Shown here: piece after piece, positions 7,264 to 12,838 of the stretch
Layout of the letters: every line of letters begins with the position of its first letter
Position numbering within the stretch: position 1 is the first letter of the stretch
From: Clostridia bacterium
Lineage (GTDB): Bacteria > Bacillota > Clostridia > TANB77 > CAG-508
Direction: 5' to 3'
Length of the DNA: 14,014 nt
Assembly: GCA_022791735.1 (NCBI GenBank)
Contig: JAAVZQ010000006.1
Span: 1-14,014, forward strand
Notes under the pieces: model-generated
Seen by the model: the letters and a program-made list of their open reading frames with translations, nothing else
What the model was told of the DNA's origin: nothing
The model's database searches: none
Translations under genes and position numbers: made by a program

Positions 7264-7301
7264 AAAAGCCCGATATTCCAAAGTAGGAACATCGGGCTTT
7301 T
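7264..7301. terminator. Strong bidirectional terminator
   Basis: AAAAGCCCGAT (7264-7274) pairs with ATCGGGCTTTT (7291-7301), extended by TTCC/GGAA inside. A-rich and T-rich ends make it work both for hicAB from the left and for the minus-strand gene at 7312-7812 from the right. Confidence 0.9.
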
Positions 7302-7311
7302 ATCGTGTCAT

Positions 7312-7812
7312 TTAGGTGGATGTAGCCTGTTCCTTTTTTTCAAAAGGAGCAGTAACTGCCTCAAGAAGTTCGAGCTGTCGTTGCTTGGAAACTTGATTAA
7401 GCAGTTCTGTTTTAGCCTCTTGCTTAACGGATTTCAAGACTAAGAGCTGTTGCTCAAAAGTGAAAGTTTCGAAGAAGGCTAACTTGAGGAACGGCTCTAG
7501 TGCCTCGAATTCCAACTGCTCATCACTAATCGGAACCCAGAGTTTGCCTAAGCAATCTATGTTTTCCACAGGCCAAGCAATACGTTCCATTGCTTCAAGT
7601 AAACCACTGTTCTTAGTCTCGAACTCAACAAATTTACAAAGATGAGATTTCAAGGCTTTAGACTTTTCCGCGAAATAGGCATGGGACACATCCTGATAAG
7701 TGTATGCACGAACTACAGTAGATTTCCGAACTATCCCAAAGTAAGTCGTACTTTTCTTTATGATAGTTCCAGTCATGCTTTTAGGTCTAATGTCGATTTG
7801 CCGCCACTCCAT
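7312..7812 (-). CDS. Unrecognised 166-residue protein, GC-richer codon use
   Basis: I do not recognise the family. The protein begins MEWRQIDIRPKSMTG and has a mixed N-terminal part, a central WPVENIDCLGKLWVPISDEQ segment, an aromatic LAFFETFTFEQQLL segment and a charged, likely helical C-terminus. No signal peptide or membrane span is evident. I place the start at ATG 7812 because AAGGAGG lies seven bases upstream; an upstream in-frame ATG at 7833 would include that site. Codon use (CTG, GCC, TTC, GAG) is unlike the AT-rich neighbours, and CGG appears twice in frame (residues 4 and 29) without any frame change. It has its own consensus promoter and shares the terminator at 7264-7301. Likely horizontally acquired; it could equally be a conserved native gene under different selection. 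Confidence 0.8.
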   Translation of the reverse strand: MEWRQIDIRPKSMTGTIIKKSTTYFGIVRKSTVVRAYTYQDVSHAYFAEKSKALKSHLCKFVEFETKNSGLLEAMERIAWPVENIDCLGKLWVPISDEQLEFEALEPFLKLAFFETFTFEQQLLVLKSVKQEAKTELLNQVSKQRQLELLEAVTAPFEKKEQATST

Positions 7813-7856
7813 AATTCTACCTCCTTGTGGCACACTAAAATTGGTTTGTACTTACT

Positions 7857-7873
7857 ATGACAACTTGTGTCAT
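7857..7873. promoter_or_regulatory. Operator-like inverted repeat
   Basis: ATGACA (7857-7862) and TGTCAT (7868-7873) are perfect inverted arms five bases apart. They lie just downstream of the -10 of the minus-strand promoter, where a repressor would block transcription. Confidence 0.4.
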
Positions 7874-7883
7874 TTCGTAAAAT

Positions 7884-7912
7884 ATTATATCGCAAATACC
7901 CAAATTTGTCAA
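7884..7912 (-). promoter_or_regulatory. Consensus SigA promoter of the 7312-7812 gene
   Basis: On the minus strand TTGACA (7912-7907) and TATAAT (7889-7884) are both perfect and exactly 17 bases apart. This is the best promoter in the window, so the gene should be highly expressed unless repressed at the adjacent inverted repeat. Confidence 0.85.
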
Positions 7913-7935
7913 AAATTATGCAAACTACAAAGCAC

Positions 7936-7964
7936 TTGTTTTCTTTCAATAAATGTTATATAAT
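7936..7964 (+). promoter_or_regulatory. SigA promoter of dnaE
   Basis: TTGTTT (7936-7941) and a perfect TATAAT (7959-7964) are 17 bases apart. Transcription would start near 7971, so palindromic element copy 3 (7989-8108) would occupy most of the dnaE 5' leader. Confidence 0.7.
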
Positions 7965-7988
7965 GTGAACAAATAGTAGAGAATTAAG

Positions 7989-8108
7989 TTCGAAAAAGAA
8001 GCGAGTATTGCTAGGCGCGTGAGGCAAATATTTCCTGAGGTGTACGTAGGTACATTGATGGAAAATTTGCCGAGCAGCAACAACGCAAGACGAAGCTTAT
8101 CTTTCGAA
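7989..8108 (+). repeat. Palindromic intergenic element, copy 3 (dnaE leader)
   Basis: Ends TTCGAAA (7989-7995) and TTTCGAA (8102-8108) pair. Inner stems are TTGC/GCAA, GGCAAAT/ATTTGCC (8023-8029, 8065-8071), TTTCC/GGAAA (8031-8035, 8060-8064) and TGTAC/GTACA (8041-8045, 8050-8054) with a GTAG loop. It ends directly before the dnaE ribosome site GGGAGG. Confidence 0.8.
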
Positions 8109-8122
8109 CGGGAGGAAGATGT

Positions 8123-11100
8123 ATGCCAGAATTTGTCCACCTACACGTCCATAGCGAATTTAGCTTGCTAGACGGAGCAAATAGAATAAAAGATTTACCA
8201 ATAAGAGCAAAAGAACTTGGGATGAAATCGATTGCCATAACAGACCATGGTGTAATGTATGGAGTAATTGACTTTTATAAAGCATGTAAAAAAGAAGGAA
8301 TAAAACCAATAATTGGATGTGAAGTGTATGTAGCGCCAAGAAGTAGATTTGATAAAGATGGGGCAATTGATAAAGAATATAATCACTTAATATTACTTGC
8401 AAAAGACAATGAAGGATATAAAAACCTAAGTAAGCTAGTATCAATAGGTTTTACTGAAGGTTATTACTATAAACCACGTATAGACTTAGAAGTATTAGAA
8501 AAATACCATAAAGGACTAATTGCACTTAGTGCATGTCTAGCAGGAAGTGTAAATAGAGCAATACTTGAAGGCAATATGGAAAAAGCTGAAAACACAGCAA
8601 AATGGTTTAAAGACATATTTGGAGAAGACTACTATTTAGAATTACAAAATAATGGGATAAAAGAACAAACACTTGCAAATCAAAAACTAGTAGAGATAGG
8701 AAGAAAACTAGATATACCACTTGTTGCAACAAATGATGCACATTATCTAAAAAAAGAAGATGCATACAATCATGAAGTTTTGTTATGTATTCAAACAGGA
8801 AAAAGGATGTCAGATACAGACAGAATGAGGTTTGAGACAGATGAACTGTATCTAAAAAGTCCAGAAGAAATGGCAGACTATTTTTCAAATATCCCAGAAG
8901 TAATTGAAAACACAGTAAAAATTGCAGAAAAATGTAATGTGGAATTTGAATTTGGACACACCATACTTCCAAATTATGATGTACCAGAAGAATTTAAAAC
9001 ACATGACGAATACTTAAGAAAGCTATGTATGGATGGAATAAAAAATAGATATGGAGATAATCCATCTAAAGAAATTTTAGACAGAATGGAATTCGAACTT
9101 TCTGTAATAGAAAGAATGGGATATGTAGACTATTTTCTAATAGTATGGGACTTTATTCATTATGCAAAATCACACGACATTCCAGTAGGACCACGGACGT
9201 GGTTCGGGAGCTGGTTCAATTGTTGCCTATGCAATCGAAATAACAGATATAGATCCAATAAAATACAACTTACTTTTTGAGAGATTTTTAAATCCAGAAA
9301 GAATAAGTATGCCAGATTTTGACGTAGATTTTAGTGATGAAAAAAGAGAAAAAGTTATAGAATATGTAAGTAATAAATATGGAGCAGACCACGTTTCACA
9401 GATTATTACATTTGGTACAATGTCTGCAAGAATGGTAATAAGAGATGTAGGAAGAGTATTGGACTATCCTTATGCAGATACAGATAAACTAGCAAAAATG
9501 ATACCAAATGAATTACATATTACAATTAGTAAGGCTTTAGAACAAAATAGAGAACTTAGAGAATTATATGAAGCGGATGAAACAATCCATAAATTATTAG
9601 ATATCTCAATGGCATTAGAGGGTATGCCAAGACAGGCATCAACACATGCTTGCCGGAATAGTTATAACTAAAGATCCAGTAGATACATATGTACCACTTT
9701 ATGTAAGGGACCGGAAGTATTTCAACACAATTCATAATGACCACCCTAGAGGAACTAGGTTTGCTTAAGATGGATTTTTTGGGACTTAGAACATTATCGG
9801 TAATCGAAGAATCAGAGAAGCTTATAAAGGAATATAAAGGGGTAGACTTAGAATTTGATAAAGATATGAAAGATCCTAAAGTATATAAGCTTTGGGCAGA
9901 TGGAAAAACAGTCCGGAATATTCCAGTTTGAAAGTGCAGGAATTACTAAATTCATGAAAGAACTTAAACCAGATAGCCTAGAAGACATAATCGCTGGAGT
10001 TTCTTTATACAGACCTGGACCAATGGACCAAATTCCAAGATACATACGCAATAAGTTAAACCCGGAACATGCAGTATATACTCATCCAAGCCTAGAACCA
10101 ATACTTAACGTAACATACCGGATGTATGGTTTATCAAGAGCAAGTAATGCAAATAGTTAGAGATTTAGCGGGCTACTCATTAGGTAGAGCTGACTTAGTT
10201 AGACGTGCCATGGGAAAAAAGAAACTTGATGTGATGGCAAAAGAAAGAGAAATATTTATACATGGAGAAACAGACGAAAATGGTAATATAGTTGTTCCAG
10301 GTTGTGTGAGAAATGGTATAGATGAAAAATCTGCAAATAAAATATTTGATGAAATGGCAGAGTTTGCAAAATATGCATTTAATAAATCACATGCAGCAGC
10401 ATATGCAGTAGTAGCATATAGAACAGCATACATAAAAGCATATTATCCAGAAGCACTTATGGCAGCAACTTTAAATAGTTACTTGGGAAATCTTGATAAA
10501 ATCCCGATGTACATAGATGAGTGTAAGGATTTAAACATTCAAATACTAAAACCAGATATAAATAAAAGTAGAACAAAATTTACAATAGATGAAGACGGTA
10601 AGATTAGATTTGGGCTTGGAAGTATAAAAAATGTAGGAATACAGGCTGTAAATGATATTGTGGAAGAAAGGGAAAAACATGGTACATTTAAAAGTTTTAC
10701 TGATTTTTGTGAGAGAATTCAAAACTATTCAGTAAACAAAAAATGTGTTGAAAGTTTAATAAAAGCGGGAGCATTTGACGGTTTTAATGAAACAAGAAAA
10801 ACTTTAATGGAATCTTTTGAAGAAATAATAGACACAATACAAGATAGCCTAAAAAGAGCATATAGTGGGCAAGTTAGCATGTTTGATTTAGGTGAAAGTA
10901 AAGAGGAAACAGAAAAGCATAAGTATATATTAAAAGTATCAGAAGAATATACAGAAAAAGAACTTTTATCAATGGAAAAAGAAATGCTTGGTATATATTT
11001 ATCAGGACACCCACTTGAAAAGTTAAAAAATGAAATAATTAAACAAACTAATATAAACACTATGAAAATGAAAGGTTTAATGGAAGAAGTTAATGAAGCA

Positions 11101-11590
11101 AGGCTAGAATATAAAGATGGTCAGACCGTAAAATATGCAGGAATAGTGACATCTGTTAAGAAGAAATTTACAAAGAAAAATACAATAATGGCGTTTGTCA
11201 CAATAGAAGATTTATATGGGCAAGCTGAAATTATTGCATTTGAAAACGTATATATGCAAGCACAAGATAAACTTATGGAAGAAAATATAGTGCTGGTTAC
11301 AGGAAGACTAAGCATAAGAGAAGAAGAGGCACCAACAATAATTGCAATGAGCATAGACGACTTAGCAGAGAAAAAAGAAAAAAAGCTAGAACTAGATATA
11401 AGAGGAATAGAAGAAGAAACAAAAGCAAAGCTCAGAGGAGCAATAAGATTTTTCATGGGAGATAGAAATAATATAAAAGTAGAAATAATAGACGAAGAAG
11501 GAACAAAACCATGTGGAGCAATCTTTTTACTGGGCGATACAGTAGAACAGTTTAAAGAGATATTGCGGAGAAGATAGAGTGAAAATATAA
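8123..11590 (+). CDS. dnaE: DNA polymerase III alpha subunit (DnaE), read through six CGG +1 recoding sites
   Basis: When the C of each in-frame CGG at 9194, 9654, 9712, 9914, 10119 and 11566 is skipped, five broken frames become one 1153-residue DnaE, close to the 1160 of E. coli. The N-terminal PHP domain starts FVHLHVHSEFSLLDG. PGRGSGAGS follows at 357-365 and the catalytic PDFDVDF at 397-403 (D400, D402). Next come the Pol III palm and fingers (ASTHAC-GIVIT, VRD-GSISTQF, KTV-GIFQFESAG, VTY-GCMVYQEQ, KKLDVMAKER) and a C-terminal OB domain (VKYAGIVTSVKKKF, TGRLS). Each restored residue is Gly. The start is ATG 8123, with GGGAGG at about 8110-8115. Without recoding, product would end at 9280. 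Cellular role is replicative or lesion-related DNA synthesis; many Clostridia also carry PolC. A pseudogene is the alternative, but the absence of any other lesion argues against it. Confidence 0.9.
9194..9197 (+). other. CGGA +1 recoding site 1 in dnaE
   Basis: Frame 0 reads GGA CCA CGG ACG TGG. Skipping C9194 reads GGA CCA GGA CGT GGT TCG, the conserved P-G-R-G-S motif. Frame 0 otherwise stops at 9280. Confidence 0.85.
9654..9657 (+). other. CGGA +1 recoding site 2 in dnaE
   Basis: Frame 0 reads GCT TGC CGG AAT and stops at 9671. Skipping C9654 gives TGC GGA ATA GTT, the STHAxGIVIT motif of DnaE. Confidence 0.85.
9712..9715 (+). other. CGGA +1 recoding site 3 in dnaE
   Basis: Frame 0 reads AGG GAC CGG AAG and stops at 9768. 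Skipping C9712 gives GAC GGA AGT ATT TCA ACA, followed by QFIMTTLEELGLLKMDFLG. Confidence 0.85.
9914..9917 (+). other. CGGA +1 recoding site 4 in dnaE
   Basis: Frame 0 reads ACA GTC CGG AAT and stops at 9931. Skipping C9914 gives GTC GGA ATA TTC CAG TTT, the conserved T-x-GIFQFES motif. Confidence 0.85.
10119..10122 (+). other. CGGA +1 recoding site 5 in dnaE
   Basis: Frame 0 reads ACA TAC CGG ATG and stops at 10160. Skipping C10119 gives TAC GGA TGT ATG GTT TAT CAA, the conserved TYGCMVYQEQ motif. Confidence 0.85.
11566..11569 (+). other. CGGA +1 recoding site 6 at the dnaE C-terminus
   Basis: Frame 0 reads TTG CGG AGA AGA TAG (stop 11575-11577), ending ...EILRRR. Skipping C11566 gives ILGEDRVKI and TAA at 11588-11590, which resembles the usual ILGEENVK-type DnaE ending. 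This site is found only by applying the rule, since frame 0 looks plausible too. Confidence 0.7.
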
Positions 11591-11599
11591 GAAAATGAC

Positions 11600-11643
11600 A
11601 TGTCTCACAGGCATAGTTTGTAGCTATAATGCTTAAGAGACAT
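11600..11643 (+). terminator. Terminator after dnaE
   Basis: ATGTCTC (11600-11606) pairs with GAGACAT (11637-11643), with an inner GCAT/ATGC pairing, followed by TGTTGTTTT. It lies ten bases after the recoded dnaE stop. Confidence 0.6.
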
Positions 11644-11660
11644 TGTTGTTTTCGCAATAA

Positions 11661-11694
11661 AAAGACCTGAGTGTATGCCCACACTCAGGTCTTT
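11661..11694. terminator. Strong bidirectional terminator between dnaE and the SpoIIAB-like gene
   Basis: AAAGACCTGAGTGT (11661-11674) and ACACTCAGGTCTTT (11681-11694) form a perfect 14-base stem with a six-base loop, A-rich on the left and T-rich on the right. It serves the minus-strand gene and backs up the dnaE terminator. Confidence 0.9.
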
Positions 11695-11699
11695 AAAGG

Positions 11700-12122
11700 T
11701 TACTTCTTGATGCGAAGTTCCTTTTTCAGGGTAACAGTAGTTCCCTTTTCAGGCGTGGACCTAACTTTTACAGAGTCCATAAAGGATTCCATAATAGTAA
11801 ATCCCATGCCAGATGCATCAGCCAAAGTGCTGAACAAAGGTGTCCGAGCCTGTTCGATATTCTGAATACCAATGCCGGTGTCGCGGATAGTTGCGGTAAA
11901 ATTTCTGTCCTCCAAAGAGAGGGAAACGAAAATGGGCTTAATCCACTCATCGGCGTATGCATGTTGAATGCAGTTGTCAAGGGCCTCTTTTACAGCAGTA
12001 CAAACGTCAGATGTGTCTTCAGCAGTTACATCGTTTTGCTTCAAGAGGGACTTGACAGTGTCAAGAGCTACGGGACAAATTGAGTTAATGCTTGGAATTT
12101 CCAGTTTAATAGTATTTTTCAT
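11700..12122 (-). CDS. spoIIAB: SpoIIAB/RsbW-like anti-sigma factor serine kinase, orphan
   Basis: A 140-residue GHKL-fold ATPase most like SpoIIAB, which binds and inhibits sigma-F and phosphorylates the anti-anti-sigma SpoIIAA. The N box is VKEALDNCIQHAY (about 44-56), the G1 box IRDTGIGI (79-86), followed by IEQARTPLFST, and the G2 region is SGMGFTIMESFMDSV (about 104-118). No spoIIAA or sigF neighbour is present, unlike the usual three-gene operon, so the partner sigma factor is unknown. Codon use is clearly GC-richer than in the flanking genes. CGG codes Arg93 (11846-11844), a conserved family position, without a frame change. It has a promoter at 12287-12315, a leader of about 160 bases with several hairpins, and a strong terminator. 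Family assignment is firm; the target is inferred. Confidence 0.85.
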   Translation of the reverse strand: MKNTIKLEIPSINSICPVALDTVKSLLKQNDVTAEDTSDVCTAVKEALDNCIQHAYADEWIKPIFVSLSLEDRNFTATIRDTGIGIQNIEQARTPLFSTLADASGMGFTIMESFMDSVKVRSTPEKGTTVTLKKELRIKK

Positions 12123-12151
12123 GTTGTAAAAACCTCTTTCTTTTGTACGGC

Positions 12152-12173
12152 GCTGATTTGGGCATAAATCAGC
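12152..12173 (-). promoter_or_regulatory. Leader hairpin of the SpoIIAB-like gene
   Basis: GCTGATTT (12152-12159) and AAATCAGC (12166-12173) form a perfect eight-base stem with a six-base loop, 30 bases upstream of the start codon. It is one of several structures in this leader. Confidence 0.5.
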
Positions 12174-12209
12174 ATAAGCTTAATACCCACATGAATTGAT
12201 ACAGGTATT

Positions 12210-12227
12210 TGTCCCATGATAGGGACA
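12210..12227. repeat. Short GGGACA palindrome in the leader
   Basis: TGTCCC (12210-12215) pairs with GGGACA (12222-12227). The flanking GGTACATTTTGG resembles the GGGACGGTTCCAAAA start of the palindrome at 12328-12403, suggesting a related REP-type sequence. Confidence 0.45.
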
Positions 12228-12259
12228 GGTACATTTTGGTAAAACTTAAGTTTACCCAA

Positions 12260-12274
12260 TTAGCAACTTGCTAA
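12260..12274. promoter_or_regulatory. Operator-like palindrome near the SpoIIAB-like gene's transcription start
   Basis: TTAGCAA and TTGCTAA flank a single C, about +6 to +20 from the predicted start site. A near-palindrome GGTAAAaCTTAAGTTTACC lies next to it at 12238-12256. Either could be a repressor site or an RNA hairpin. Confidence 0.4.
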
Positions 12275-12286
12275 TAGTATAAATAA

Positions 12287-12315
12287 ATTATACCATATTT
12301 TAAACAAAAAAGCAA
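12287..12315 (-). promoter_or_regulatory. Promoter of the SpoIIAB-like gene
   Basis: On the minus strand a perfect TATAAT (12292-12287) lies 17 bases from TTGCTT (12315-12310), a weak -35. It implies a leader of about 160 bases. Confidence 0.6.
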
Positions 12316-12327
12316 TTTTATGTAAAT

Positions 12328-12403
12328 AGAAACATTTAGGGACGGTTCCAAAACGTTTCATGTTAAATTTTGAAACATTTTAGAACCGTCCCCAAACGTT
12401 TCT
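12328..12403. repeat. REP/MITE-like 76-base imperfect palindrome
   Basis: AGAAAC/GTTTCT at the ends, GGGACGGTTC (12339-12348) with GAACCGTCCC (12383-12392), and an inner GTTTC/GAAAC form one long hairpin. It lies between the small Cys-rich gene and the SpoIIAB promoter and could also terminate the small-gene transcript. REP-type palindromes mobilised by RAYT transposases have this look; that link is inference. Confidence 0.6.
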
Positions 12404-12414
12404 AATTTCTAATC

Positions 12415-12543
12415 TTAGCAACCACAGTTGTTACCAAAACCGTTACCACAGCAGCAGAATATTAAGAAGAATAATATTATAATCCAGCAGCAATCTCCGC
12501 CGAATCCTCCGCAATTTCCACCACAACATCTATTCTCTGGCAT
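12415..12543 (-). CDS. 42-residue Cys/Gly-rich single-span membrane peptide
   Basis: Starting at ATG 12543, after an AGGGGGG ribosome site, the peptide reads MPENRCCGGNCGGFGGDCCW, then a hydrophobic IIILFFLIF span, then CCCGNGFGNNCGC. It has nine cysteines and many glycines on both sides of the span. It is unlike any enzyme I know. The Gly/Cys-rich plus hydrophobic layout recalls very small spore or membrane peptides of Bacillota (such as the YjcZ type), but that is only resemblance. It follows a similar 34-residue gene on the same strand, 35 bases away, and both probably share one transcript. Confidence 0.75.
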   Translation of the reverse strand: MPENRCCGGNCGGFGGDCCWIIILFFLIFCCCGNGFGNNCGC

Positions 12544-12578
12544 ACCTTTTCCCCCCTTTCAAAGTCTAAAACTAAGTA

Positions 12579-12683
12579 TTAGCCGTTACATGAGCATCTA
12601 TTGCCACATCCACAGCAGAAAAGTAATAGGAATAAGATAATAAACCATAGAAATTCGCTATTATTACCACAGCAACCGTTCAT
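12579..12683 (-). CDS. 34-residue Cys-rich single-span membrane peptide
   Basis: ATG 12683 follows GGGAGG by seven bases. The product begins MNGCCGNNSEFLWF, continues through a hydrophobic IILFLLLF span and ends CCGCGNRCSCNG. It matches the downstream peptide in layout (Cys cluster, one membrane span, Cys/Gly/Asn tail), so the two look like diverged duplicates. Function is unknown; metal binding, disulfide-linked spore coat or a membrane signalling role are all possible. Too small for standard gene callers, but the ribosome site, promoter and paired copy support it. Confidence 0.75.
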   Translation of the reverse strand: MNGCCGNNSEFLWFIILFLLLFCCGCGNRCSCNG

Positions 12684-12740
12684 TTCAAAACCTCCCTATT
12701 TAAAAAGTTAAATTGTTTTGTTTCATTTGTTATGATATAT

Positions 12741-12769
12741 ATTATTCTAATAAAGAAAAATGGTTACAA
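12741..12769 (-). promoter_or_regulatory. Promoter of the Cys-rich peptide pair
   Basis: On the minus strand TTGTAA (12769-12764) and AATAAT (12746-12741) are 17 bases apart, giving a start about 50 bases before the first small gene. Confidence 0.45.
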
Positions 12770-12798
12770 AGTTTGTATAGCAAATTTTATGAATATGT

Positions 12799-12806
12799 GG
12801 TAAAAT
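12799..12806 (+). promoter_or_regulatory. Possible extended -10 promoter of rlmD
   Basis: TGG followed by TAAAAT (12801-12806) resembles an extended -10 element 32 bases before the start codon. No good -35 is seen at the right spacing. Confidence 0.35.
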
Positions 12807-12838
12807 AAAAGGAAAGTTTGGAAAAAGGAAAAATAATT

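Noticed and set aside
7812..7833. Start at 7833 for the minus-strand unknown gene
   Set aside because: The AAGGAGG ribosome site lies inside that extension and is seven bases from the ATG at 7812.
3426..8108. Palindromic elements as a CRISPR array or tRNA genes
   Set aside because: Copies are kilobases apart and inverted relative to each other, with no spacer pattern. They lack tRNA arms and a CCA-type acceptor.
8123..11590. dnaE as five separate genes or a decaying pseudogene
   Set aside because: Each fragment continues the DnaE family exactly where the previous stops, all breaks are +1 at CGG, and no premature stop, missing domain or other indel is present. I keep pseudogene only as a stated alternative.
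11121..11684. Minus-strand 187-residue hydrophobic frame over the end of dnaE
   Set aside because: A shadow of the dnaE OB-domain coding strand, with no ribosome site or family resemblance.
12428..12640. Plus-strand 70-residue Pro/Gln-rich open frame
   Set aside because: It is the antisense of the two Cys/Gly-rich peptides on the minus strand, has no ribosome site, and its composition is explained by the reverse complement.
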